A DNA stretch of 64,000 bases from Proteiniphilum propionicum (GCF_022267555.1 NZ_CP073586.1:3266501-3330500), one strand, 5' to 3'; positions 1-10,017 are shown, counted from the first letter of the stretch. Notes: generated by a model not told the origin, from the sequence alone. Program-made: numbers and translations.

Positions 1-1484
1 GTACTGGTGGCCCGTATGAGGTATCACGTGAATGGGGTGTCTTCGACGATGTGCTATGCCCCGGAAAAGAAGAGACTTTCGCCTTCCTTGAGGCGGTGCT
101 GGCAGAGGTAATGGAGATCTTCCCATCAAAGTATATTCATATAGGTGGTGACGAAGCACCAAAAGTACGCTGGGAAAAATGCCCCGACTGTCAGACACGT
201 ATCAGAGAGCTGGGTTTGAAAGACCGTGACGGACATACTGCCGAACACTACCTACAGAGTTATGTTACTGCTCGCGTGGAGAAATTCCTTAACGATCACG
301 GCCGCAGCATTATCGGCTGGGATGAGATACTTGAGGGTGAGCTTGCTCCCAACGCCACCGTTATGTCGTGGCGCGGAATGGGAGGAGGAATACAGGCAGC
401 ACAGATGGGTCACGATGTGATCATGACCCCCACCACTTACTGTTATTTCGACTATTATCAGACACAGGACACTAGTGATGAGCCTCTTGCTATCGGCGGT
501 TTCCTGCCTCTTGAACAGGTTTATAGCTTTGAGCCTGCGCCCAACACGTTGACAGATGATCAGAAAATGCATATATTAGGACCACAGGCCAACTTGTGGA
601 CGGAATATATCAGAGAACCATCGCATGTTGAGTATATGACTCTGCCGCGACTGGCTGCAATGTGTGAAGTACAGTGGATGCAGCCCGGACAAAAGAACTA
701 TGAACAGTTCCTTACAAGGCTGCCTCAGCTGTTGTCGCTATACGAAAAGCTTGGTTATAACTATGCTACTCATGTTTACGATGTACAGGCATCGCTCACT
801 CCCAACTTCGACAATAACGCCCTTGACGTTGAGTTCTCCACCATTGACAATGCTCCGGTATTCTACACGCTTGATGGCAGCGACCCTACCGTCTCTTCCA
901 CGAAGTACGAAGATAAATTCTCCATCAGGGAAAATGCGGAACTTAGAGCAGTAGCCATTCGTGAAGGAGTAAAAGACAGCAAGGTATTCAAAGAAAACAT
1001 CACCCTCAGCAAGTCGAGCTTTAAACCGGCCCAGTTGCTTACTACCCCTGCAGGAAGTTACGAGTACTCGGGCGCCGGGATGCTTGTCGACGGGCTTAAC
1101 GGTAACAGCACTAACTATCGTACCGGAAGGTGGATAGGTTTCCAGGGAGAGGATCTGATTGCTGTAATTGACATGCTGGAGCCTACAGAAGTCTCATCGC
1201 TTGAGGTATGCAACGCTGTAGTAACAGGCGACTGGATTTTTGATGCTTCTGAGATCATCATTGAATCTTCAGATGATAACAAAATCTTTGCAGAGGTGTC
1301 GGCTCTTAAGATTGCAGATGAGAAAGACGGACACTGGTCAGATATCTCTACCCACAACCTTTCATTTGAGCCGGTGACGGCACGCTACTTTAAGGTAACG
1401 GTGAGACCTTCGGTTATGCCGGACTGGCATCCGGGAAAAGGGAACAGAGCCTTTATTTTCGTGGATGAGATAAAACTGAATTAA
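1..1484 (+). CDS. Beta-N-acetylhexosaminidase, GH20 (5' partial)
   Basis: C-terminal part of a GH20 exo-hexosaminidase; the frame is open to the window edge (first full codon at base 3), so the N-terminal domain and signal peptide are missing. The catalytic Asp-Glu pair is visible in HIGGDEAPK (GAC at 150-152, GAA at 153-155). The barrel continues through NLWTEYI and PRLAAMCEVQW, which fit the substrate pocket in this family. After the barrel comes a chitobiase C-terminal-like beta domain (YTLDGSDPT) and then an F5/8 type C-like beta-sandwich that probably binds carbohydrate. Family members release terminal GlcNAc or GalNAc from glycans in the periplasm or at the cell surface; the exact substrate cannot be read here. 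A terminator-like hairpin follows within 50 bases. Confidence 0.93.
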   Translation, partial: TGGPYEVSREWGVFDDVLCPGKEETFAFLEAVLAEVMEIFPSKYIHIGGDEAPKVRWEKCPDCQTRIRELGLKDRDGHTAEHYLQSYVTARVEKFLNDHGRSIIGWDEILEGELAPNATVMSWRGMGGGIQAAQMGHDVIMTPTTYCYFDYYQTQDTSDEPLAIGGFLPLEQVYSFEPAPNTLTDDQKMHILGPQANLWTEYIREPSHVEYMTLPRLAAMCEVQWMQPGQKNYEQFLTRLPQLLSLYEKLGYNYATHVYDVQASLTPNFDNNALDVEFSTIDNAPVFYTLDGSDPTVSSTKYEDKFSIRENAELRAVAIREGVKDSKVFKENITLSKSSFKPAQLLTTPAGSYEYSGAGMLVDGLNGNSTNYRTGRWIGFQGEDLIAVIDMLEPTEVSSLEVCNAVVTGDWIFDASEIIIESSDDNKIFAEVSALKIADEKDGHWSDISTHNLSFEPVTARYFKVTVRPSVMPDWHPGKGNRAFIFVDEIKLN

Positions 1485-1532
1485 AACAGATGTACCTGAT
1501 CAGATGATATTGGTACAGATTAGTAATAAAGT

Positions 1533-1569
1533 AAAGCGCCACCTCCTTCGGGAAGTAGCGCTTTTTTTT
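1533..1569 (+). terminator. Intrinsic terminator after the GH20 gene
   Basis: AAAGCGC pairs with GCGCTTT around a partly paired inner stem and a TTCG tetraloop, followed by an unbroken T run. It lies about 50 bases past the GH20 stop. Confidence 0.8.
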
Positions 1570-1591
1570 GATGATTATACTATTTTATCGG

Positions 1592-1646
1592 GGTTCTTCC
1601 TGCTTTATCTGGTTCTTCCTGCTTTATCTGGTTTTTTCCTGCTTTT
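1592..1646. repeat. 2.9 tandem copies of a 19-bp unit resembling the nfo 3' end
   Basis: The unit GGTTCTTCCTGCTTTATCT occurs at 1592-1610 and 1611-1629, with a degenerate partial copy from 1630. The same sequence with two differences occurs at 1784-1801, inside the last codons of nfo, so the array looks like duplications of that gene's 3' end. Confidence 0.75.
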
Positions 1647-1773
1647 AAAGGATTGAGCCCTCTCCGAAAACCTCAAAACCCAATTTTATCGGTTTGTAAC
1701 TTATTGATAATCAATGTTCATCTTGTGAAATTTTCAAGAAAAAAGACTTATCGGACGAGACTCAAGGATTCTA

Positions 1774-2637
1774 TTATTTTTGAGGGTCTTCCTGTTTTAT
1801 CAAGCTATATAGCGTCTTAATCTCTTCCGCCCAAATGGTATCATCGGGAGTTTCAAGAATTAAAGGCATGTCGTCAAATCGCGGGTCATTTACAATAAAT
1901 GAGAACAGATTCATGTTCATCACCCCCTTTCCGAGGCTGTCGTGACGATCAACCCTTGAAGCTAGCTCTTTCTTGGAATCGTTGATATGTAAGCCTTTTA
2001 AATAATTAAATCCGACAATTTCATCAAATTTTTTAAAAGTATCATCAAAACTCTCCTTGGTCCTTATTTCGTAGCCGGCAGCCAATGTGTGCGCCGTATC
2101 GAGGCAGACACCCACCCTGCTTTTATCTTCCACCCTGTCAATAATATGCGCAATCTGCTCAAAAGTGTGTCCCAGATTAGTCCCCTGACCAGCCGTATTT
2201 TCAATCACTGCGGTTACTCCATTGGTCTTCTCAAGTGAGATATTAATTGATTCGGCTATCCTGTTAAGACATTCATCAATAGGTATCTGATTCAGATGGC
2301 TCCCGGGATGGAAGTTGAACCGGTTCAATCCCAACTGTTCACAACGTTTCATCTCATCATTAAAAGCAGAGCGGGATTTTTTCACACCCTCCTCTTCGGG
2401 ATGTCCCAAGTTAATAAGATAGCTGGCGTGCGGCAGAATATGATCAGGAGAGAATCCCAGTTCATAACAGCGCGATTTGAACAGTTCGATATTTTGCTCA
2501 GTGTACTCTGCCGCAAACCACTGGCGTTGATTTTTTGTAAAAAAAGCAAATGCTTTAGCTCCTATTGCCTGTGCGTTGAGTGGTGCATTTTCCACACCTC
2601 CAGAAGCACTAACATGGGCACCAATAAATTTTTTCAT
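1774..2637 (-). CDS. nfo: Deoxyribonuclease IV (AP endonuclease)
   Basis: 287-residue endonuclease IV, a TIM-barrel trinuclear zinc enzyme of base excision repair that cuts 5' of abasic sites. It starts [13 protein letters not shown], typical of the family. Metal-binding segments are visible: FHPGSHL (about residue 110), VIENTAGQG (about 145), [13 protein letters not shown] (about 180), [17 protein letters not shown] (about 218-234) and LILETPDD (about 265). Length is normal and no key residue appears missing. It is transcribed alone toward the GH20 gene; the last codons (KQEDPQK) are echoed by the 19-bp repeats downstream. Confidence 0.96.
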   Translation of the reverse strand: MKKFIGAHVSASGGVENAPLNAQAIGAKAFAFFTKNQRQWFAAEYTEQNIELFKSRCYELGFSPDHILPHASYLINLGHPEEEGVKKSRSAFNDEMKRCEQLGLNRFNFHPGSHLNQIPIDECLNRIAESINISLEKTNGVTAVIENTAGQGTNLGHTFEQIAHIIDRVEDKSRVGVCLDTAHTLAAGYEIRTKESFDDTFKKFDEIVGFNYLKGLHINDSKKELASRVDRHDSLGKGVMNMNLFSFIVNDPRFDDMPLILETPDDTIWAEEIKTLYSLIKQEDPQK

Positions 2638-2860
2638 TCAATCTTATTATATTAATAGTACGGTAAAAAAGTTTCTAGACACCTTTTAATGAATCAATTA
2701 TCATTAAAATAGTTTTTTGCTGAAATTTAAAGGCCTTTCTTTAGGAATATCAGGTGTTTAAAAAAATATTTACCGAAGTGTTGTTATATTATTCTGATTC
2801 TTTTCCCTTTTTTATGAATCGGTTGTAAGGTAAAAGGTATGTTCCTCCTGCCCTTGAAAG

Positions 2861-4642
2861 TCATTTTCCACTTGCATCGGGAATGTTGTCCCTCTCCTGC
2901 TTAGGGAATGTTATAAGAAACATAAGCCCTCCTTCAGCCCTGTTTTTAGCCACTATACTCCCTTTATGAAATAGTACGGCATTCTTCACAATAGACAACC
3001 CCAATCCTGATCCTCCTGTTATACGTGTCCTTCCTTCATTCACACGATAAAACCGTTCAAAAATACGCACCAGATGCTTCTCTTCCACTCCGGTTCCGGT
3101 ATCGTAAAATTCAAAATAATAAACATCGCTGCTTTCACTGTAACAGCTGATCACAATCTCAATATTTTCTCCGGCGTATGCGACAGAGTTCTCAGTCAGA
3201 TTCCGGAAGATTGAGTACAAGAGAGTACGGTTTCCGTGAATTACCACATTATCCCCAACATCAACTATAAACCTGTCACTCTTTTCGCTCAGCTTATCAG
3301 CCATATCGGAGGCCAGCTCTTTCAACAAAAGGTTCATTTGAACCGGCTCCTGTTCAAAACATTCGGCAGCATCCTCTATTTTGGTCAGCATACTTATATC
3401 TCTCATCAGTTCTGAAAGACGGATAGTTTGTACATATGCCCTATCCAGGAAATTGAGAATCTTTTCGTCTTTCTCTCCCTCTTTTTCATAAAGGCTCAAT
3501 ATGGTTTCAAGATATCCCCGAATGCTTGTAACAGGGGTACGTAGCTCATGAGCAATATTGTTCGTCATCTCCTGCTTGAGCAGGCGGGTTTTTTCGGACT
3601 TGGTGATATCGCTGATATAAAGTTCAAAGCTGTTATCATCGAAGATAATTACCCGGGCATTAAACTGTTTGCCGCTTTTAAAAATCCGTATTGATAACAC
3701 ATTGCCATCTCTCGATCTATTATCGATGAAGGCCACAATATCTGTAAAATTGGGGTCTGAAAACAGCTGCTCTGTTTCCAGAGTTGGCTTATCAAGGATC
3801 AGGTTAAGAAATTGCAGGAAACGTGAGTTGGCATAGATTTTTCTTTTATCCTTCGAGAAAATTGCAATCCCCTCATCGGAATATTGAAAATGCTTCAACA
3901 GCTTTTCCCGTTCAGCCACAAGCTTGCGCTTATTCTGTTGCAGGAGGTTGTAACTCTCCACAATATCGGCGCTCAACTCCCCCACCTCGTCATCGGCAAA
4001 CAATAAAGAGGATGGTATAGGCAGGCCTTTTTTTACTTTCAGCGAGAACTCTCTCAGTTCCTTTATAGATTTTGTAAATCGGCTCGTAAAATAGAGCATC
4101 ATCAGCACGCAAACTATAAAAAACAGTAGTACAATAAATGTGAAAGAGTTGCCTGTATCTGTAAAAGTACCCATTTCAACATTATAGGGAAGGGCCATCC
4201 GTATAAAAAAGCCCTCATTGTATTTTTTTGAATAGTAGAGATATTTGATATTATTGCTGCCAGAGAGACGGATGTGCGTGCCTTCTCCAAATCCGAGGGA
4301 TTTTTTTACTTCAGGCCTGTTCAGGTGATTCTCCATCAAGCTTGCGTCCATAAGGTTGTCATACATCACGTCACCCTGCCAGTCAATAATCGTGAACCGC
4401 AGACTGGTTGGCAAATACCTTATAAGTTCCTTCACCTTTCTGGCATCTGAAACAGTAATATTGTTTTCATTCATATATCTGTAAACAATATCAGCATTAT
4501 TTTCGAGATTACGTTCCAGACATTTTGTACGTTCTTCTTTATACTGTTGTTGACCGAAAAAAATTATCCCCACAGTAAATACAGCGATAATAATTGAAAA
4601 GTAGAACAAGATCCTCTTTTTAAAAGATACTTTTCGCCTCAT
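2861..4642 (-). CDS. phoR: PhoR-like sensor histidine kinase
   Basis: 593-residue membrane histidine kinase. There is one transmembrane segment near residues 10-30, an extracytoplasmic sensor region of about 130 residues, a second segment at about 165-187, a HAMP-like linker and a PAS domain (about 245-350). The HisKA box is NNIAHELRTPVTS, with phospho-acceptor His365. The HATPase_c domain shows NLTENSVAYA and GGSGLGLSIVKN. It is last in the phosphate cluster, 26 bases after the response regulator, so it is the likely partner that reads phosphate status through PstSCAB and PhoU. The name rests on this context plus the architecture; the sensed ligand is not visible. Confidence 0.88.
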   Translation of the reverse strand: MRRKVSFKKRILFYFSIIIAVFTVGIIFFGQQQYKEERTKCLERNLENNADIVYRYMNENNITVSDARKVKELIRYLPTSLRFTIIDWQGDVMYDNLMDASLMENHLNRPEVKKSLGFGEGTHIRLSGSNNIKYLYYSKKYNEGFFIRMALPYNVEMGTFTDTGNSFTFIVLLFFIVCVLMMLYFTSRFTKSIKELREFSLKVKKGLPIPSSLLFADDEVGELSADIVESYNLLQQNKRKLVAEREKLLKHFQYSDEGIAIFSKDKRKIYANSRFLQFLNLILDKPTLETEQLFSDPNFTDIVAFIDNRSRDGNVLSIRIFKSGKQFNARVIIFDDNSFELYISDITKSEKTRLLKQEMTNNIAHELRTPVTSIRGYLETILSLYEKEGEKDEKILNFLDRAYVQTIRLSELMRDISMLTKIEDAAECFEQEPVQMNLLLKELASDMADKLSEKSDRFIVDVGDNVVIHGNRTLLYSIFRNLTENSVAYAGENIEIVISCYSESSDVYYFEFYDTGTGVEEKHLVRIFERFYRVNEGRTRITGGSGLGLSIVKNAVLFHKGSIVAKNRAEGGLMFLITFPKQERDNIPDASGK

Positions 4643-4668
4643 AAGATAAAAAATTATTATTCCACCTT

Positions 4669-5367
4669 TTAAACTTCGTTCTTAGTATCCGGATTGAGGC
4701 AGTAGCCGAATCCTGATCTGTTTACAATAATATTTCCGTATGTGCCCAGTTTTTTCCTCAATCGTGTAATATGTACATCTACAGTACGATCAAGTACAAA
4801 TTCATTATCTCCCCAGACACTATCGAGAATTTCAGCACGCGTAAGTACATTGGGTAATGCCTGAGACATAAGCGAAAGTATCTCAAACTCTTTTTTGGTA
4901 AGCTGCACTTCATTATCATCAATTGTTACCCTGTTAGCCCGGATATCAATGGTGAGTCCACGGTATGTCCATTTGGCCACTGCGGGCATTTTGACAGGTG
5001 AAGTACGTTTGAGAAGAGCTTTTACACGGGCAAGTACCTCCTTTACCGAAAAAGGCTTTGCAATATAATCATCGCACCCCAGGGAGAAACCTGTAAGCAT
5101 GTCATTTTCGGTATTTTTGGCTGTAAGGAATATAATAGGCACAAAATTTTCGGATTTCCTAAGCATATCTGCAATCTTAAATCCCGACACTCCTCCCATC
5201 ATAACATCCAGGATAATAAGATTGTGAACATCGTTAATCTTATCCAGTGCCTCTTCGCCGGAATAAGCCACGTCCACCCTATATCCCTCATTCTCCAAAT
5301 TAAATTTCAGAATATCGCAGATATCTTTTTCATCGTCGACTACAAGAATTCTCTCTTCCATAATCAA
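4669..5367 (-). CDS. phoB: PhoB/PhoP-like response regulator (OmpR family)
   Basis: 232-residue regulator with a receiver domain (acidic pair in VVDDEKD, phospho-acceptor Asp54 in ILDVMMGG, Lys in IAKPFSVKE) and a C-terminal winged helix (residues about 130-228, ending RLRKKLG...NRSGFGYCL). The start could equally be the third codon (MEERILVV). It lies between phoU and the kinase gene on the same strand. In this family the phosphorylated protein binds direct repeats at 11-bp spacing, and such repeats occur upstream of pstS (10073-10111). PhoP would be an equally good name. Confidence 0.9.
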   Translation of the reverse strand: MIMEERILVVDDEKDICDILKFNLENEGYRVDVAYSGEEALDKINDVHNLIILDVMMGGVSGFKIADMLRKSENFVPIIFLTAKNTENDMLTGFSLGCDDYIAKPFSVKEVLARVKALLKRTSPVKMPAVAKWTYRGLTIDIRANRVTIDDNEVQLTKKEFEILSLMSQALPNVLTRAEILDSVWGDNEFVLDRTVDVHITRLRKKLGTYGNIIVNRSGFGYCLNPDTKNEV

Positions 5368-5418
5368 TTAAAACAGCAGATCAGCTATAATTGTTTTCTT
5401 TTACCATTTATATATATA

Positions 5419-6165
5419 CTACTTCACTTTCTCTCCCTCTTCAGCAGGTTTTTTGCTTACATTCACGTGGCGGATATCCCTTCCCTCTATGAGATATACT
5501 GCCGATTCGGCTATATCAACTGCTTTATCTCCAATTCTCTCCAGAAAATAGGAGATGCTGTTAAGGCTCATTATATTAACCAGCGACTGTGTACTATGCA
5601 CTTCGTTGTGGAAGTCTTCCGCCAGCTTCCTGTCAATTTTACGTTCCATCCTGTCTACTTTGTCGTCCATCTGTATTGTATCGTAAGCCATCTCGTTGCT
5701 CACGCCTGAAAAGGCAAAGAGAGCACTTTTCAGCATCTTGTCTGTATGGAAAAACATCTTATAGATGGGTTTCTTGTATTTGTCGAAACCGGGAAGAGAG
5801 AAATCCATCTCTTGCAGAGAGTTGGTAATATTCTCTATGAGGTCGCCCACGCGCTCCATTGAGATTGTCATATCGTGATATGACATCAACCTTCGCAGAT
5901 CGGATGCCCTGGGGGTAAAAAGCATGATAGCATTTATCACCTTCTCTTTAATGGTTACATCAAGCGAGTTGATTATCTTCTCATTTCGCTTCAACTCTAT
6001 GAGGATCTCTTCGTTATATTTGTCGTTCACCAGATCTGAAGCTAATTTCAACTGTGTAAGTACAATTTCTGAGATCAACTGAAAATCGCTATGCAGTTGT
6101 TCAAGATAGCGATCTTTGATTCCCGTTACTTTTGAGTCATTGCTATTTTCGTTTCCGCTGTTCAT
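5419..6165 (-). CDS. phoU: Phosphate signalling protein PhoU
   Basis: 248-residue all-helical PhoU-like protein. Two three-helix repeats can be followed, with the metal-site type motif YHDMTISMERVGDLIENI (about residue 100-117) and its second-half counterpart SISYFLERIGDKAVDIAE (about 202-219). PhoU links the Pst transporter to the sensor kinase and damps the Pho response when phosphate is ample. The N-terminus has a short polar extension. It lies 103 bases after pstB and 51 bases before the response regulator gene. Confidence 0.92.
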   Translation of the reverse strand: MNSGNENSNDSKVTGIKDRYLEQLHSDFQLISEIVLTQLKLASDLVNDKYNEEILIELKRNEKIINSLDVTIKEKVINAIMLFTPRASDLRRLMSYHDMTISMERVGDLIENITNSLQEMDFSLPGFDKYKKPIYKMFFHTDKMLKSALFAFSGVSNEMAYDTIQMDDKVDRMERKIDRKLAEDFHNEVHSTQSLVNIMSLNSISYFLERIGDKAVDIAESAVYLIEGRDIRHVNVSKKPAEEGEKVK

Positions 6166-6268
6166 AGTTTCTCAATATTAATTGGACCGCCAACGGGTGA
6201 TGGACGGTAATCCGGTTTATGTTACGCAAAAATAATCATTTTTTCTTTCTGTATACCTATCATTTCCA

Positions 6269-7054
6269 TTAACCAAAAACGCCTGTCAGATACTCTTCGG
6301 TGCGCCTATTTTTCGGCTTGGTAAACATCTGGGTGGTATTGCCATGTTCCACCATCTCACCAAGGTACATAAACATTGAGTTGTCTGAAATACGTGCAGC
6401 CTGCGACATATTGTGTGTAACAATGACAATGGTAAAATCATTTTTTAATTGCAACAACAGCTCCTCAATCCTGTTTGTCGAGATAGGATCGAGAGCCGAT
6501 GTAGGCTCATCCATCAGCAACACCTCGGGGTTAAGAGCAAGCGTACGTGCAATACATAAGCGCTGCTGCTGCCCTCCCGAAAGGAACGACCCCCTCTTTG
6601 TCATTACATCTTTCACCTCGTTCCACAACCCCACGCTCATTAGGCTTTTTGCTACAATCTCATCTTTATCTCCCCGGTTTAAACGGATACCGTTTAGTCT
6701 GTATCCGGCAAGAACATTGTCATATATACTCATTGTGGGGAAAGGGTTGGGCTGCTGAAAAACCATTCCGGCCATACGGCGCACCTCCATAGGGTCTGTC
6801 TCAAGCACATTCTTTCCTTTAAGGATTATCTCTCCTGTGGTTTTGATATGTGCATAGAGGTCGTGCATCCGGTTAATGGCACGCAAGAGCGTACTTTTCC
6901 CACATCCCGAAGGTCCCATAATGGCAGTAATGGTATTGGGGTAAATATCGGTAGTAACCTTGTTCACAGCATACTTTCCCGGTGTGTAGGAGACCGATAC
7001 CTCTTTCAATTGAAGGATCGGACCTTTTCCGTTCGTTATTTTTATACTTTCCAT
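6269..7054 (-). CDS. pstB: Phosphate ABC transporter ATP-binding protein
   Basis: 261-residue ABC ATPase of the high-affinity phosphate importer. Walker A is GPSGCGKST, the Q-loop region is VFQQPNPFPTMSIYDNV, the signature is LSGGQQQRL, Walker B is VLLMDEPTSALD and the switch His is in IVTHN. The FQQPNPFP segment is characteristic of PstB. The start overlaps the end of pstA by 13 bases, which suggests translational coupling. Confidence 0.97.
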   Translation of the reverse strand: MESIKITNGKGPILQLKEVSVSYTPGKYAVNKVTTDIYPNTITAIMGPSGCGKSTLLRAINRMHDLYAHIKTTGEIILKGKNVLETDPMEVRRMAGMVFQQPNPFPTMSIYDNVLAGYRLNGIRLNRGDKDEIVAKSLMSVGLWNEVKDVMTKRGSFLSGGQQQRLCIARTLALNPEVLLMDEPTSALDPISTNRIEELLLQLKNDFTIVIVTHNMSQAARISDNSMFMYLGEMVEHGNTTQMFTKPKNRRTEEYLTGVFG

Positions 7055-7917
7055 TTACTCGCTACAATTTTGGCTATCCAGTTTAACAGAAATATTACAA
7101 TCAACAACAACAGCGATGTTGACCAGATGAGGCCGATAAGGTTCGGGTCGTTATAAAAATCCCATATCAGCAGCGGTATTGCACTGGTAGGTTCAAGCAC
7201 ATCCCAGTTAACCACGGAGGCACCCAGTGCCGTGAGCATAAGTGGCGCCGTTTCTCCCGTAACACGCGATATGGCGAGAAGTATTCCGGTGAAAATACCA
7301 CCGAAGCCCGAGGGAAGCAATATCTTAAATACTACGTTCGTATATGATGATCCAAGGGCAAGCCCGGCTTCCTTATATGCCGCCGGAAGCATTTTTAGCG
7401 TCTCTTCGGTTGAACGGACTATCATTGGCAGCATCATGATTGTAAGGGCCACACTACCAGCCAGTGCAGAGTAGCTGCTCAGCGGTTTTACCACCCAAGA
7501 ATATGCAATAATACCGATAACAATGGATGGCATGCCCTGCAACAGGTCAGTAAGATAGCTTATCACTTTAGCAAAATGCCTGTCACGATTATCAGCCAGA
7601 TAAATACCAATAAACAACCCTATGGGAACAGAAATAAGAATGGCAAGTCCCACGATAAGCAACGTACCGGTTATACCATTCAATATACCACCCGGAATGG
7701 GATCATTATTCATTCTTGCCATAAGCGCGTCCATCGATGAAGGCGTTACCTCTGTAAAAAGACGCAGATTAAAATTTTCATATCCTTTTGAAACTACATC
7801 CCATATAATCAGGAAAAGCGGCACCATAGTGAGAAAAGCAAAGAAACAGACCATCCAAAAAACCAGTTTGTTTTTTCCTTTACGTGCCCGGGGCAACACT
7901 ATCTGATTTTGATTCAT
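7042..7917 (-). CDS. pstA: Phosphate ABC transporter permease PstA
   Basis: 291-residue inner-membrane permease with about six hydrophobic segments and a soluble loop after the first one. The coupling-helix region that contacts PstB is EAGLALGSS (about residue 188). It forms the channel with PstC. It overlaps pstC by 4 bases (ATGA) and pstB by 13 bases. Confidence 0.95.
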   Translation of the reverse strand: MNQNQIVLPRARKGKNKLVFWMVCFFAFLTMVPLFLIIWDVVSKGYENFNLRLFTEVTPSSMDALMARMNNDPIPGGILNGITGTLLIVGLAILISVPIGLFIGIYLADNRDRHFAKVISYLTDLLQGMPSIVIGIIAYSWVVKPLSSYSALAGSVALTIMMLPMIVRSTEETLKMLPAAYKEAGLALGSSYTNVVFKILLPSGFGGIFTGILLAISRVTGETAPLMLTALGASVVNWDVLEPTSAIPLLIWDFYNDPNLIGLIWSTSLLLLIVIFLLNWIAKIVASKWKV

Positions 7918-8771
7918 AGTTGTGACAATTTTTTCATTACTATCTTGGCAATCAAATTAATGACTGCTGTAATGATAAACAATAACAGTCCGATGGCAAT
8001 CAACGCACTTAATTTTAACCCATCGGCCTCTCCAAACTGATTGGCTATTACGCTGGCCATTGTATTGCCCGTATCACGCAAACCAAGCGGAATTCTGTTG
8101 GTGTTCCCTATAAGCATGGTAACAGCCATCGTTTCGCCTAGAGCCCGGCCCAGAGCAAGGATGTAGGCAGCTACAATGCCCGATGCAGCGGTTGGAAGGC
8201 TGATATGCCTTATCACTTCTATCTGTGTGGCACCCAGGCTATAAGCTCCCTCTTTAAGGTTGTCTGGCACCATCGATAAAAATTCGCTGCTCAATGATGA
8301 CGCGTAGGGAATAATCATTATAGCCAGTACTATCGACGAGAGAAAAATACCAAATCCCTGCGCATTCACACCCATTTCAATAATTACCGGGCGTACGGTA
8401 TAAAAGCCCCACAATCCGTAAAGGATGGAAGGAATACCCGCCAGCAGATCTACAATGGAACTAAGGGCAGAAGATATTTTCTTCCCTTTGAAATACTCCC
8501 CGTTGAATAATGCCACAGACAGTGAGAAAGGAATACAGATAAACAAGGCAAAAAACGCCGTATAAAGTGTGCCCATAATAAACGAAAGTGCTCCGTACTC
8601 TTCGGTGGCAGAACGGGGATCCCACTCACCATTGGCAATAAACCCCCATACGCCATACTCTCCGAATGCTTCCATTGATCTACCCACCAACGCATATATA
8701 ATTCCTGCTGTAAGCAACAGGATAATCAATGATGCCAGGAAGAGAAAAAAACCGAATATTTTATCCTTCAT
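7914..8771 (-). CDS. pstC: Phosphate ABC transporter permease PstC
   Basis: 285-residue permease with an N-terminal transmembrane helix, a short periplasmic loop and the six-helix permease core. The coupling segment is EGAYSLGAT (about residue 180), followed by GRALGETMAV, which is highly typical of PstC. Its start lies 16 bases after the pstS stop and its end overlaps pstA by 4 bases. Confidence 0.95.
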   Translation of the reverse strand: MKDKIFGFFLFLASLIILLLTAGIIYALVGRSMEAFGEYGVWGFIANGEWDPRSATEEYGALSFIMGTLYTAFFALFICIPFSLSVALFNGEYFKGKKISSALSSIVDLLAGIPSILYGLWGFYTVRPVIIEMGVNAQGFGIFLSSIVLAIMIIPYASSLSSEFLSMVPDNLKEGAYSLGATQIEVIRHISLPTAASGIVAAYILALGRALGETMAVTMLIGNTNRIPLGLRDTGNTMASVIANQFGEADGLKLSALIAIGLLLFIITAVINLIAKIVMKKLSQL

Positions 8772-8787
8772 AATGATGAATAGTGGT

Positions 8788-10017
8788 TTATTGTTCTGCA
8801 GGAATAATTTTTGAAGTCACGTTTAGCACGTTTTTGGAATTTTGTAAGCTTTGACCATTTTGTAAGTCTTTAACGCTTTGTGGGGCGCTTTGGGCGCTTT
8901 GACCGTTTTCTGGGCTTTGCGCAACACTATCAGACTTTGAATTTAATTGCTTGTAAGGCGAAATAATTTCACCCCCGTAATTTATCTCACCTATCAGCCT
9001 CCTTGTTTTCTCCACAGCCTGCTCAGGGAGCGGAGCATAATTGATCTGCGCGGCTACCTTCTGTCCCCCGGGGCTAATTATATAATTGAGTAGATCGACC
9101 AGCATCCGGGCTTCACTTTTTGTACGGTTATTATATTGCTGGTCCCTGAAGATAAGAATCCAAGTAAAAAGGCTGATAGGATATGCATTGGGATCGCCAG
9201 AATCGGTGACGGTGGCACGCATATCGACGGGAAGTTCCACATTGGCCGCAGCCGAGATGGTTTCGAGCGTTGCATCCACATAGTTTCCGGCTCTATTTTT
9301 CAGCTTGGCAACAGGCAACTCTAGCGTAAGAGCATATTCCGACCCTATATATCCAATTGCTCCTTCCGTTTTAAGAACAATACCGGCCACCCCGGGATTA
9401 CCTTTGGCTGCGATACCTGCTTCCCATTTAAGCGCTTTCCCTTTTCCCATAACCGACTTCCATCCGGGACTCACAACCGACAAATATTCTGAGAAATTAT
9501 AAGTTGTGCCACTGCCGTCAGACCGGTAAACAGGCGTAATATCCAAATCGGGCAACTGCACACCGGGATTTTCCCTCACCAGCTTTGGGTCGTTCCATTT
9601 TTTTATCTTTCCCATATAGATATCAGCAATAAGGGAACCTGTCAACCGGAGGCTGTCAATGCCTTTAAGCGTATATGCCATAACCACTCCCCCCATGCAG
9701 GTTGCCACGTGTATAACCTCACCATTCATAGAGGCTATCTCCTTGTTGTTAAGAAAGGCATCGCTCGCTCCAAAATCTACCGAACGGTCCCGCAGGCTGC
9801 GAATTCCTCCTCCGCTGCCTATTGCACCATAATTCACGGTTATTCCTTCGTGCAATCTCATATAGTCGCGAAAAACAATGTTATAGAAAGGATAGGGAAA
9901 GGTTGCTCCTGCACCCGAAATGGTACCACCGGAACTCGTCCCGCCAGAATTAGTGGAAGCGTTATTACATGAGAATAATAAAACGGACAGTGATAAAAAC
10001 AGAAATAATCTTCGCAT
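8788..10017 (-). CDS. pstS: Phosphate-binding lipoprotein PstS with a Q/S/N-rich C-terminal tail
   Basis: Periplasmic phosphate-binding protein of about 409 residues. I chose the ATG at 10017 because the signal peptide begins directly there (MRRLFLFLSLSVLLFSC, lipobox Cys) and because the -7 element at 10056-10063 is too close to the upstream ATG (10053). Phosphate-site motifs are GAGATFPYP, GSGGGIR, FGASDAFL and RSDGSGTTYNFSEYL. Odd: after the binding domain, about 55 residues rich in Q, S and N follow (for example AQSPENGQSAQSAPQSV), encoded by degenerate DNA repeats at about 8820-8940. This tail is not part of the PstS fold. First gene of the phosphate cluster. Confidence 0.94.
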   Translation of the reverse strand: MRRLFLFLSLSVLLFSCNNASTNSGGTSSGGTISGAGATFPYPFYNIVFRDYMRLHEGITVNYGAIGSGGGIRSLRDRSVDFGASDAFLNNKEIASMNGEVIHVATCMGGVVMAYTLKGIDSLRLTGSLIADIYMGKIKKWNDPKLVRENPGVQLPDLDITPVYRSDGSGTTYNFSEYLSVVSPGWKSVMGKGKALKWEAGIAAKGNPGVAGIVLKTEGAIGYIGSEYALTLELPVAKLKNRAGNYVDATLETISAAANVELPVDMRATVTDSGDPNAYPISLFTWILIFRDQQYNNRTKSEARMLVDLLNYIISPGGQKVAAQINYAPLPEQAVEKTRRLIGEINYGGEIISPYKQLNSKSDSVAQSPENGQSAQSAPQSVKDLQNGQSLQNSKNVLNVTSKIIPAEQ

